DNA from: Aved-18 sp964606665
GTDB lineage: Bacteria > Cyanobacteriota > Vampirovibrionia > Obscuribacterales > Obscuribacteraceae
Direction of reading: 5' to 3'
DNA length: 64,000 nucleotides
Assembly (NCBI GenBank): GCA_964606665.1
Contig: CAZSHS010000013.1
Coordinates: 1 to 64,000, forward strand
Made by a program: the position numbers and the translations under genes. The notes under the pieces are model-generated. The model saw only the letters and a program-made list of their open reading frames with translations. It searched no databases and was not told the origin of the DNA. Below, piece after piece: positions 8,587 to 16,515 of the stretch. Position 1 is the stretch's first letter; every line of letters starts with the position of its first letter.

Positions 8587-9309
8587 ATGTATAAAAGACG
8601 TGAAAATCGGCCAGCCGACCAGCTCAGACCGGTAAAATTCACGAGAAACTACACCAAAAACGCTGATGGCTCGGTACTTGTCGAGTTCGGCGATACCAAA
8701 GTTTTCACCACTGCCAAAATTGAAGAGCGCGTTCCTGCTTTTCTCATGGGTAAAAACGAAGGCTGGGTTACTGCCGAATACTCTCTTCTTCCAGGCTCGA
8801 CTCTTGTTCGAAGCCAAAGAGAAGTAACTCGCGGTCAACCTTCTGGTCGCACCAATGAGATTCAACGCCTAATAGGTCGCACCCTTCGAGGTGTGGTAGA
8901 TCGCAGAGCACTTGGTGAGCGGACTATAACAATTGACTGTGACGTGCTTCAAGCTGACGCTGGCACACGAGTGGCAAGTATATGCGGCGGTTTTATCGCC
9001 ATGTACGACGCCATGCTGAAATTGCAAAAACAAGGCGCCCTAGAAGAGATTCCAATTACCGAATATCTCGCTGCTGTGAGCATTGTCCAGATTAAAGGCG
9101 AACTTTTATTGGACCCTAATTACAATGAAGACTCGCAAGCCGAAATGGATTCAAACATCGTCATGACCGAGACCGGCGCAATACTTGAGCTGCAAATCAC
9201 CTCTGAGGGCGTGCCTTACAAATCAGAGAAAGTAAAAGACCTTGTAGACCTGGCTTTTAAGGGTGTAAACGAAATAATCAGTCTTCAAAAACAAGTGCTT
9301 TCAAGATAA
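8587..9309 (+). CDS. rph: Ribonuclease PH
   Basis: Phosphate-dependent 3' exoribonuclease that trims tRNA 3' ends. The 240 residues match family length and show EFGDTKVFTTAKIEERVP, GWVTAEYSLLPGSTLVRSQR, RTNEIQRLIGRTLRGVVD, the phosphate and active-site region TIDCDVLQADAGTRVASICGG and VMTETGAILELQ. Start MYKRRENRPADQLRP is typical. No rdgB follows, unlike in many bacteria. Confidence 0.96.
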   Translation: MYKRRENRPADQLRPVKFTRNYTKNADGSVLVEFGDTKVFTTAKIEERVPAFLMGKNEGWVTAEYSLLPGSTLVRSQREVTRGQPSGRTNEIQRLIGRTLRGVVDRRALGERTITIDCDVLQADAGTRVASICGGFIAMYDAMLKLQKQGALEEIPITEYLAAVSIVQIKGELLLDPNYNEDSQAEMDSNIVMTETGAILELQITSEGVPYKSEKVKDLVDLAFKGVNEIISLQKQVLSR

Positions 9310-9330
9310 ATATAGTAAATTTATCTTGAA
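9300..9330 (+). terminator. AT-rich hairpin spanning the rph stop
   Basis: TTCAAGATAAAT at 9300-9311 pairs perfectly with ATTTATCTTGAA at 9319-9330 around a 7-base loop. The stem includes the rph stop codon at 9307-9309. There is no long T-run after it, so it may end the message weakly or protect its 3' end. Confidence 0.45.
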
Positions 9331-9399
9331 TTCCTTATGACAACGCTCCATTAAGCTATAAACTAGGTGTCAAGAGTCTAAATTTCTGGACGGCCGGTT

Positions 9400-10956
9400 T
9401 TGAAACAAGAAACAAGCACACTGGGATTCAATCCAATAAACGAAGCTTTCAAAGACGTTTCGCGTACTAAACTGCTAGCCTCTAGCTGGAGAATTTTTCA
9501 ACGCATCCGAGCCCTGCAGGGCAATAAGAAAGCGATGCGCGTCTTTCCCATTATTTGGACTGTAATTAAAACAGTCAGAGGATTCTCTCGCTACCACGCT
9601 CAAGAATTTGAGCGAGCCATAGAAGCTGGACCAGGACAGGATGCCGAAGAAGCGGCTTTATCAAGTAGCGAGTGCGAAGAATATAGAGAGCTTGGTCGCT
9701 GGCTAGCAGCCAAATTACACGATCTTGGACCGACCTTTATCAAAATTGGTCAAACTCTATCTACCCGAGCCGATTTATTGCCACTTCCAGCCATGCTTGA
9801 GCTTGCTCGGTTGCAAGAAAACGTGGAGCCTTTCCCCTGGCAAATTGCCCACACCATCATAAAAAACGAACTTGGTGGTGAGCCTACTGATTTATTTGCC
9901 GAGTTCAACCAGGAGCCCATAGCCGCAGCTAGTCTGGCTCAGGCTTATTTAGCCAAATTGAAAGATGGCCGGGACATTGTTCTAAAAGTTCAAAGACCGG
10001 GATTGGCTCAAATTCTTGCCGATGACGTACAAATAATTGGTGCCGTTGCAGACGAAGTTATGGGCTATCCAAGCCTCTGTCGCCATACAAATTGGCCTGA
10101 GATTGTAGAAGAATTTGCTCGCACTACTTTTGAAGAAATAGACTACATCAGAGAAGGTCGCAACGCTGATACTTTCAGACGCGATTTTCGAAATTTTCCA
10201 AAAGTGTTTATTCCTCGCATTATCTGGCCCTTTACTGGACGCAAAGTCTTAGCAATAGAGTACGTCAAAGGCTTTCGAATAGACAATATTGAGCAACTTG
10301 AGCTTGGTGGCTTTGATCGAGAAGAAATTACTCGCACCGGTACCAGTTTTTATCTCACTCAATTGCTCGAAAATGGCTTCTTCCATGCAGATCCTCACCC
10401 AGGCAATATGCGAGTAATGGAAGATGGTCGCATTGGAATTTTTGATTTTGGCATGGTAGGCAGATTGTCCCCTGAGCTCAAAGCATCACTGGTCAATTCT
10501 TTGATGCATGTCACTCAGAAAGACTATCGTGCTCTAGTTGATGATTTTGTGGATATGGGTCTAGTCAGTGCTGAAGTCGACAGAGAAGCTCTATGTGCAG
10601 ATCTCACTCCAATAATAGATACACGCATGGAAGAAGGTATGTCAAAAGTGCGCTTCCGCAAAATGCTTTTTGATTTTTCCAACGTCTGTTATCGCTATCC
10701 GTTTCGCTTACCGTCGGAATTTACTTACATCATGCGAGCACTTCTTACGCTTGAAGGTGTGGCAGTTACAGTCAATCCCAAGTTCAATTTCTTGAATGCA
10801 GTAATGCCTTTTGCCCATAAGCTGCTAATGCAGAATCAACAGGTAATTCGTGACGTTTTGTTTAAAGAAGTCTTTCAGGAAGGCAAGTTTAATCGCAAAG
10901 CGGCATTTAAACTATTCAAAACTGCGGCTAATTTGACCTCCAATCTCTTAAGCTAG
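9400..10956 (+). CDS. ABC1/UbiB-family atypical kinase
   Basis: 518 residues of the UbiB/ADCK family, which supports ubiquinone or other isoprenoid-quinone biosynthesis. Seen: the family-specific KIGQ motif (residues 115-118, in FIKIGQTLSTRADLLP), the Ala-rich nucleotide loop AAASLAQ (175-181), ATP-binding Lys in VLKVQRPG, EIDYIREGRNADTF, the catalytic block GFFHADPHPGNM and the metal motif DFG (IFDFGMVG). A TTG at 9400 is the apparent start; the next in-frame ATG is about 45 codons in and would cut the conserved N-terminus. The next gene starts 8 bp later. Confidence 0.88.
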   Translation: MKQETSTLGFNPINEAFKDVSRTKLLASSWRIFQRIRALQGNKKAMRVFPIIWTVIKTVRGFSRYHAQEFERAIEAGPGQDAEEAALSSSECEEYRELGRWLAAKLHDLGPTFIKIGQTLSTRADLLPLPAMLELARLQENVEPFPWQIAHTIIKNELGGEPTDLFAEFNQEPIAAASLAQAYLAKLKDGRDIVLKVQRPGLAQILADDVQIIGAVADEVMGYPSLCRHTNWPEIVEEFARTTFEEIDYIREGRNADTFRRDFRNFPKVFIPRIIWPFTGRKVLAIEYVKGFRIDNIEQLELGGFDREEITRTGTSFYLTQLLENGFFHADPHPGNMRVMEDGRIGIFDFGMVGRLSPELKASLVNSLMHVTQKDYRALVDDFVDMGLVSAEVDREALCADLTPIIDTRMEEGMSKVRFRKMLFDFSNVCYRYPFRLPSEFTYIMRALLTLEGVAVTVNPKFNFLNAVMPFAHKLLMQNQQVIRDVLFKEVFQEGKFNRKAAFKLFKTAANLTSNLLS

Positions 10957-10964
10957 CTGAGATA

Positions 10965-11726
10965 TTGCTAATTGTTCAAATAATAGATTGGCTTAAAAAG
11001 CCATTCTTTGAATTATTAACTAAATCTTTATTGCAGCGAATTTTCACTCAACTAGACTTAGAGTTGATCATAGATCCTTTGTTGGAGCAGTTTTCTGTAT
11101 ATATGACAGCTAACGCCGCCATCCTCAAATCAACTAAGTACTGCCGTCATTGCAGTTCGCAAGTAGAGGTTGGTGCAAAGTTCTGTGGTGATTGCGGTAC
11201 ATCCGCTGAGATGGCAATCAATCGTGCAGGCGTTCCTGGTGCCAAAAGGCACGCCCCTGGCTTCGCCGTTCCTGACACGGTTAGCTATGCCACACTTGCG
11301 CAATTAGAACGTCAAAGAATGGACGATTCAAAAGACGAAGCAGAAACTGCTCAAGCAGTAGTTTCCAATCGAACACAAGCTCCTTCTTTTGCTAAAAAGC
11401 GTGCAGTCGTTGTTCCAACCGAACTGATTGATGAGTTGAAGTCTTTGAATACAGCTCTTTTACGTGAACAACTCTTTCTTGTTTTTCACTGGTGTACATT
11501 CCTGATCTCCAACTTAATTGGATTTGCATTCTCGATGAAGTGTTATTTTCAATTTCATGGAGATGAAGTGAGCAAAATAATGATGGCGCTCACACCTCTT
11601 ACATTCATAAATCTCGTTGCACTTGCCTGCCTTTCACCAATAAAAGGCACGAGACTTGAAATTGCCAGAATCAAAGAACGTATCAAATTCGTTCAAATCA
11701 AAATAGAATACAGAAACATTATTTAG
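10965..11726 (+). CDS. Zinc-ribbon membrane protein, unknown function
   Basis: 253 residues. A zinc ribbon, CRHCSSQVEVGAKFCGDCG, lies near residues 59-77. Two hydrophobic segments in the C-terminal part (around LFLVFHWCTFLISNLIGFAF and IMMALTPLTFINLVALACL) look like a pair of membrane helices, followed by a charged tail. The start is uncertain: TTG at 10965 is 8 bp after ubiB, while an ATG at 11103 would remove the first 46 residues. It is probably co-transcribed with ubiB and is convergent with the reverse transcriptase gene 18 bp away. Confidence 0.6.
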   Translation: MLIVQIIDWLKKPFFELLTKSLLQRIFTQLDLELIIDPLLEQFSVYMTANAAILKSTKYCRHCSSQVEVGAKFCGDCGTSAEMAINRAGVPGAKRHAPGFAVPDTVSYATLAQLERQRMDDSKDEAETAQAVVSNRTQAPSFAKKRAVVVPTELIDELKSLNTALLREQLFLVFHWCTFLISNLIGFAFSMKCYFQFHGDEVSKIMMALTPLTFINLVALACLSPIKGTRLEIARIKERIKFVQIKIEYRNII

Positions 11727-11744
11727 AACTTTGTTTTTTGAAAT

Positions 11745-12650
11745 TTAGACCAGGCTATTTATTATTGCCTTGTATTTGAGCACTTCTTCACTTTGCCCTG
11801 CAAGCATAGTCAACTGTCCTAAGTGATTCTCTAACTCGCGTGTACGCTCTTTAAAACGCTCTGGAAAATGCTTTGCCTGGTGAAATATGGCTCGAATCAT
11901 TCTGCGCTTAGCTCGTGGCAAATTAGGCTTTTCATTTACGACCAGACCAGACACAACTTGTGTATCGTTTTGACGAGTGAAACGAGTTTTTTGAATATTG
12001 AGGCTAAATCCTTCTGATTCAACAATGTCACTTATGATTCGCATGTCTTGCAAACTGAATCTGGTATCACCTGAAAAAGTCAGATCATCTCCATAGCGTG
12101 TGTAGTTCCAATTTTTGCTTTTGGCATAATCAGAAAGTTCACTATCAAGCGGAAAGCAAATGAGATTTGCAAGCGCCGGCGAGGACGGCGCACCAATTGG
12201 AATAGTGCCATTATAGGTGGTGAGACTTGTAAGCACCGACGCTAATGGAAAAGAAAAACCAAGTCGCAGGAAAAATTCAACTACGCGCTCACTTGTGATT
12301 GATTCAAAGAAATTTTCAATATCAGTAGAAAAAACGAAAAGGCGCCCACAATGAGGCGTAACGTTAGCAACAATAGACAATCCAGATCTGAAGCCTGTGC
12401 ATTCACTTGCAAGTGGAATGGTATCAAGAATTTTCTGGACAATTTTTTTCTGTACTTCTTTTAGATCATCAGGTGGTACAGCAATTGTGCGAAAAGTCTG
12501 AGCACACTTTTTCTTTTTGAAGATAGTGTATTCAGCGTTACTTCTGTATGCGTTTTTGAAAAGTTCGAACTCAGATATTTCTAGAGCCTGAGCCAGTTGT
12601 GTGAAATTTTCCAAATCGAAAATGCGCGATTTTTGGCTCATTGGCCCCAT
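11745..12650 (-). CDS. Retron-type reverse transcriptase
   Basis: 301 residues, the compact size of retron RTs with no maturase, nuclease or other extra domain. Motifs in order: RTIAVP..LKEVQKKI (54-70, RT1), GFRSG (86-90), NVTPH (96-100, a variant of the retron NAxxH), catalytic Asp110 in STDIENFF, GAPSSPALAN (153-162, motif B), YGDD (186-189, catalytic; YADD is more common) and VSGLVVN (233-239, a variant of the retron VTG motif). All catalytic Asp are intact. Retron RTs copy an adjacent structured RNA into msDNA, usually for phage defence. A structured leader lies directly upstream. No recognisable effector gene is fused or adjacent on this strand. Confidence 0.88.
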   Translation of the reverse strand: MGPMSQKSRIFDLENFTQLAQALEISEFELFKNAYRSNAEYTIFKKKKCAQTFRTIAVPPDDLKEVQKKIVQKILDTIPLASECTGFRSGLSIVANVTPHCGRLFVFSTDIENFFESITSERVVEFFLRLGFSFPLASVLTSLTTYNGTIPIGAPSSPALANLICFPLDSELSDYAKSKNWNYTRYGDDLTFSGDTRFSLQDMRIISDIVESEGFSLNIQKTRFTRQNDTQVVSGLVVNEKPNLPRAKRRMIRAIFHQAKHFPERFKERTRELENHLGQLTMLAGQSEEVLKYKAIINSLV

Positions 12651-12660
12651 CCGTAGATTT

Positions 12661-12868
12661 AAATAGATTCCTTGCCTGACACCATTATTACTTAATGGAC
12701 TTATGCGCTCAAAGCGCTCATATCTGGAAGTTTACTAGAGACCGGCGACTATAAAATGTTGTTTTCCGGTTGACGAAACATCAACCACAGCCGCAAGCAG
12801 TAATACCGGCATGGCAAGCAAGGAGTCTATCTATGTGGTTCCTTGAAAGACGCATTCGCGTCATGAGT
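12661..12868 (-). ncRNA. Structured leader, candidate retron msr-msd RNA
   Basis: Between the predicted promoter and the reverse transcriptase start the minus strand holds a series of hairpins: GACGC/GCGTC with loop GAAT (12850-12863), a 7-bp inverted repeat AACCACA/TGTGGTT (12834-12840 with 12783-12789) enclosing 44 bases, GGTTGA/TCAACC sharing its bases (12768-12786), GCGCT/AGCGC with a 3-base loop (12705-12717) and CCATTA/TAATGG with loop AGTAA (12682-12698). A leader of about 200 bases with this arrangement fits a retron RNA. A long a1/a2 inverted repeat, the usual hallmark, is not evident, so the call is tentative. Confidence 0.42.
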
Positions 12869-12898
12869 AATGTAACTTTATCTTGTTACGTGTGTCAA
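12869..12898 (-). promoter_or_regulatory. Promoter of the reverse transcriptase unit
   Basis: A perfect -35 box TTGACA at 12898-12893 and a -10 box TACATT at 12874-12869 are separated by 18 bases on the minus strand. Transcription would start just before the first hairpin of the leader. The -35 box forms the right arm of an inverted repeat TGTCAA-N6-TTGACA (12893-12910) that could bind a repressor. Confidence 0.55.
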
Positions 12899-12966
12899 CA
12901 ATTTTTGACAGTGTTAAGACTATTTAGAAATTGCATATATCCACACTCCGCGCGATTATATATACA

Positions 12967-14442
12967 CTAGTTAGGCTGCCAGCGAAGATTGGGTTTGCGA
13001 GCGGCTAGCGCTTCGTCCAATTTCAGCACTGGTGTATTATATGGTGCGTTTTTCACTATATCTGGTGTCTCGATACTTTCTTTGTCGATAGTTTGCATAA
13101 TCTCGATAAACTGATCCAGAGTCTCTTTGCTTTCAGTTTCAGTCGGTTCGATCATCATCGCCTCTGGGACTACAAGAGGAAAATAAACAGTCGGCGCATG
13201 TACTCCAAAATCGAGCAGACGCTTCGCCATCACAGCAGTCGAGCATCCTCGTTGTTTTTGCAAGTTACCCGACAATACAAATTCATGCATACAGGGCTGT
13301 GTGTACGGCAGAGTGAATTGCTTGGATAAGATGTGGCGAACGTAGTTAGCATTCAAAATAGCGTCTTGGGAGACCTGACAGAGTCCTTCTTTGCCATTTG
13401 CCAGAATATATGCGTAAGCTCTAACTAAAATACCGAAGTTGCCGTAAAAGCCTTTAATTTTACCGATTGATTTTGGACGGTTCCAATCGAACTCAAACTT
13501 ATCACCCTTTTTCACTACGATTGGCTTAGGCATATATGGGTCGAGTTCTTTGCGTGCCGCTACAGCGCAGCCGCCAGGTCCACCACCACCGTGAGGTGTG
13601 GAAAATGTTTTGTGCAAGTTTAAGTGACAGACATCAAATCCCATGTCTCCTGGACGGACAAGTCCCATCACGGCATTTAAGTTGGCGCCATCGTAATAAA
13701 GCAATCCACCAGCCTGGTGCACCAATTTCTGCACAGTCATGATTTCTTCTTCGAACAATCCAAGAGTATTTGGATTGGTCAACATGATTGCAGCAACATC
13801 TGGTCCCAGAGCAGCCTTAAGTGCATCAATGTCAACTAGACCACGATCGTTCGATTTAATTTCAACCACTTCAAAACCTGCCATGGCCGCTGTAGCAGGG
13901 TTGGTACCATGAGCAGTGTCAGGAACAATTACCTTGTTTCTTTTGGTATCGCCTTTCTCTTCAAAATATGAGCGAATCAAAAGCAGACCGGTTAGCTCAC
14001 CCTGCGCGCCGGCAGCGGGCTGAAGAGTGACCGAAGGAAGTCCTATGATGTTTGCAATGGATTCTTGCAAATTCCAAAGCAACTCAAGGGCACCTTGAAC
14101 TTGATCGGCAGGTTGATGGGGATGCAAGAATTTGAAACCATCAAGCATAGCCATTGCGTCGTTGATTTTAGGATTATATTTCATCGTGCACGACCCAAGC
14201 GGATAGAAGCCCGTGTCGATAGCATGATTGAGTTGTGAAAGTCGAACGAAATGTCTGACCACTTCAAGCTCGCTCACCTCTGGCAGATGAGTTGATGATT
14301 GTCTTACCATTTTTGATGGAAGCAATTTGTCTATGGCTTTTGAGGCAACGCCTGCTTTGGGCAAAACCTGAGAAGTTCTTCCCGGGACCGATTTTTCGAA
14401 AATCAGTTTTTCTGCTGCTTGCTTGTGTCGATCGTTATGCAT
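12967..14442 (-). CDS. gcvPB: Glycine dehydrogenase (decarboxylating) subunit 2
   Basis: Catalytic PLP subunit of the two-part P-protein of the glycine cleavage system, 491 residues. The PLP lysine is in HLNLHKTFSTPHGGGGPGG; other family blocks are PLGSCTMKYNPKIND, QPAAGAQGELTG and VPDTAHGTNPATAAM. Subunit 1 (gcvPA), H and T proteins are not in the window, although they are usually neighbours. The gene follows the RNase D-like gene by 23 bp and probably shares its message. Confidence 0.95.
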   Translation of the reverse strand: MHNDRHKQAAEKLIFEKSVPGRTSQVLPKAGVASKAIDKLLPSKMVRQSSTHLPEVSELEVVRHFVRLSQLNHAIDTGFYPLGSCTMKYNPKINDAMAMLDGFKFLHPHQPADQVQGALELLWNLQESIANIIGLPSVTLQPAAGAQGELTGLLLIRSYFEEKGDTKRNKVIVPDTAHGTNPATAAMAGFEVVEIKSNDRGLVDIDALKAALGPDVAAIMLTNPNTLGLFEEEIMTVQKLVHQAGGLLYYDGANLNAVMGLVRPGDMGFDVCHLNLHKTFSTPHGGGGPGGCAVAARKELDPYMPKPIVVKKGDKFEFDWNRPKSIGKIKGFYGNFGILVRAYAYILANGKEGLCQVSQDAILNANYVRHILSKQFTLPYTQPCMHEFVLSGNLQKQRGCSTAVMAKRLLDFGVHAPTVYFPLVVPEAMMIEPTETESKETLDQFIEIMQTIDKESIETPDIVKNAPYNTPVLKLDEALAARKPNLRWQPN

Positions 14443-14465
14443 GGTAGCCTCGTTTTATTTGTTGA

Positions 14466-15122
14466 TTAGTGATCGAAAATATTATGGAAGCCAAGCAAGT
14501 CTAGCTGGCAAATATGTGGCAACGCCTTGAACAGATTTTGAGCTAACTCAAGTCGTCCTTCGCGCTCTAAAGTGGCTGTGAGAAGTTCTTTGAGTGGAAT
14601 CAAAAGACGAACGTCATTGGCAGCGTATTCCAATTGAGCAGGGCTCAAATCGTCACGCGACCAATCACTCATTTGATTTGATTTATCAAGTTCTATTCCA
14701 AGCAATTCAAGCACGAGATATTTGAGACTATGCTTGTCGGTGTAGGTTCTGACTAGTTTAGATGCAATCTTGGTGCACCAAATGTTGTTGGTGTCTGCAT
14801 TGAGATAGTATTTCATTACCGCTACATCAAAGCGTGCATAGTGAAAAAGCTTGACCACTTTGTCGTTTTCAAGCAATTTTTTTAAATTGGAGTCGCCTTT
14901 TAGCGGCAATTCGCCTGGCTTTGGAAAACGAACAAAGCTGACCACACCCTCGGGGTCGCAGAGCTGAACCAGACATAGTCTGTCGCGAGGAATAATCAGT
15001 CCACGAGTCTCGGTGTCAATTGCCACCAATCCCTGGCGCACATAATGATTCAATCTTTCCTCTGGAAGGTCAGATTCGAACATTTCAGGACTTCTTGGTT
15101 TCACTAACACTCCGCTCGTCAC
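14466..15122 (-). CDS. RNase D-like 3'-5' exonuclease
   Basis: 218 residues consisting of a DEDDy exonuclease domain only: Exo I AIDTETRG, Exo II LFHYARFDVAVMKYYL, SDWSRDDLSPAQLEYAANDVR (Exo III with the YxxxD). The HRDC domains of E. coli RNase D are missing, as in the short forms found in many bacteria. A GGAG box 8-9 bases upstream supports the GTG at 15122; an ATG at 15083 is the alternative. It probably trims structured RNAs such as tRNA precursors. Confidence 0.85.
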   Translation of the reverse strand: MTSGVLVKPRSPEMFESDLPEERLNHYVRQGLVAIDTETRGLIIPRDRLCLVQLCDPEGVVSFVRFPKPGELPLKGDSNLKKLLENDKVVKLFHYARFDVAVMKYYLNADTNNIWCTKIASKLVRTYTDKHSLKYLVLELLGIELDKSNQMSDWSRDDLSPAQLEYAANDVRLLIPLKELLTATLEREGRLELAQNLFKALPHICQLDLLGFHNIFDH

Positions 15123-15144
15123 TTCCTTGGACTCCTACAATTAA

Positions 15145-15162
15145 CTTGGCTTTAGCGCCAAG
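15145..15162 (-). terminator. Hairpin between glcF-like gene and exonuclease gene
   Basis: CTTGGC at 15145-15150 pairs with GCCAAG at 15157-15162 around a 6-base loop. On the minus strand it is followed by TTAATTGT, only a weak U-tract. It may separate the oxidase pair from the exonuclease-gcvPB unit. Confidence 0.35.
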
Positions 15163-15198
15163 GATACTAATTATACGGTCATAAAGCGGCTTTGAAGT

Positions 15199-16515
15199 CT
15201 ATTGATAAGATTCATCTAGGATTTCGGCTAGATGACAAACTCTTACACTAAGCCCTCTTTTCTTGATGCCCGCCTCTAACTGAAGCATGCACCCGGGATT
15301 GCCAGTGACAACCACACTTGCGCCTGTACGCTCCAAATGGTCAAGCTTTCGGTCGAGTACTTTCAAACTAAGACTGGTGTTTAAAAGGTTATAAATACCA
15401 GCACTTCCACAACACTGCTCAGCTTCTTGAAGTGGAACTAAATGCCCACCATCTTGATTACTAATTTCAGATAGTAATTTCAGTGGTTCGCTTGCAACTT
15501 TCTGAGCGTGAACCAAGTGGCAAGCGGCATGATAAGTGATATTTTCGCTTACTTGTGTACTTAAACCCAGATCTTTGTCATTTAAATACTCGCTAATGTC
15601 TTGAACACGGCTTGAAAAAGCTTCGGCTCTCTTTTTCTCTTTTTCATCTTTGAATAAATGTGGATAACTTTTGAGCATCGCTCCGCACCCAGCGGAAGTA
15701 ACAACAATTGGATCTGGACTGTGTTTATTTTCATCTTCAAAATTATTGATATTACGCCAGGCTAAATCTTTTGCAATATCCTCCTCACCAGCATGCAGAG
15801 CCAAAGCACCACAACAAGTCTGCTCCGGAACCAGAACTTGAATTTGGCCCTTATTTGCTTTAGCTATGAGATTCAAACAATTTTGATTCACGTGATTATA
15901 GAAAACATCCATCACGCAGCCTTTGAATAAGTTAGCGCGCACCGAATTAAAATTGCCCGTACTTTCTGCCAGTGGTTTATGTTCCATTACTTGGGGCGTG
16001 AAAAGCTCAAAGTCTAAGAGTTTGTCCAAAATGGGCTTGAAAAAAGAATGGTTCCTTATATGTGGAGACAGTGTCACTGCAAACTCTGAGATGGGCTTTG
16101 TGCCCATTATTTTTTGCCACAAATAGAGCATTCTTCCTGAAAAGAGCAAAAAAGCGTCGTTTGTCAAAATATTTTTGAAAATGAAACGTAGCAAAAAGCG
16201 CAGTGGCGTTTTCTTCTGAGAGGCAAGCTCAACACGCGCTGCGGTGATGATCTCCTCATATTTCACACCAGAAGGACACGCTGTCTGGCAACCAAGACAA
16301 CCCAGACAGGAATCAAGATGCTGAGCCATTCTCTGACTGGCAATAAGATTTAATTGCGACTCATTCTCTTCTTTTTGCCATTGCGCAATAAGATAAATTC
16401 TGCCTCTCGGCGACTCCACCTCTCGACCAGTGGCAAGGTAAGTCGGGCAAGCAGGCAGACATAATCCACAGTGTATGCAACTTGCAAGTGTATTGGGATC
16501 CAAATTCAGAGTCAT
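15199..16515 (-). CDS. glcF: GlcF-like iron-sulfur subunit of glycolate oxidase
   Basis: 438 residues with two 4Fe-4S motifs at the N-terminus (CIHCGLCLPACP and CLGCLGCQTACP) and two cysteine-rich CCG domains (CCGALALHAG and CHLVHAQ, EQCCGSAGIYN), the GlcF layout. It passes electrons from the FAD subunit to the membrane in glycolate or related hydroxy-acid oxidation. The start overlaps the stop of the FAD subunit gene by 4 bp. The substrate cannot be read from sequence, and glcD is not in the window. Confidence 0.87.
   Translation of the reverse strand: MTLNLDPNTLASCIHCGLCLPACPTYLATGREVESPRGRIYLIAQWQKEENESQLNLIASQRMAQHLDSCLGCLGCQTACPSGVKYEEIITAARVELASQKKTPLRFLLRFIFKNILTNDAFLLFSGRMLYLWQKIMGTKPISEFAVTLSPHIRNHSFFKPILDKLLDFELFTPQVMEHKPLAESTGNFNSVRANLFKGCVMDVFYNHVNQNCLNLIAKANKGQIQVLVPEQTCCGALALHAGEEDIAKDLAWRNINNFEDENKHSPDPIVVTSAGCGAMLKSYPHLFKDEKEKKRAEAFSSRVQDISEYLNDKDLGLSTQVSENITYHAACHLVHAQKVASEPLKLLSEISNQDGGHLVPLQEAEQCCGSAGIYNLLNTSLSLKVLDRKLDHLERTGASVVVTGNPGCMLQLEAGIKKRGLSVRVCHLAEILDESYQ

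Noticed and set aside
11745..12650. Group II intron or diversity-generating reverse transcriptase
   Set aside because: No maturase or endonuclease domain follows, and motif B reads GAPSSPALAN (retron type) rather than the LGNLTSQ form of diversity-generating elements. No template/variable repeat pair was seen.
12775..12898. GTTGAC/GTCAAC as the retron a1/a2 pair
   Set aside because: Only 6 bp long, and the left arm is the -35 box, which would lie outside the transcript. Not strong enough to assign the ends of an msr-msd RNA.
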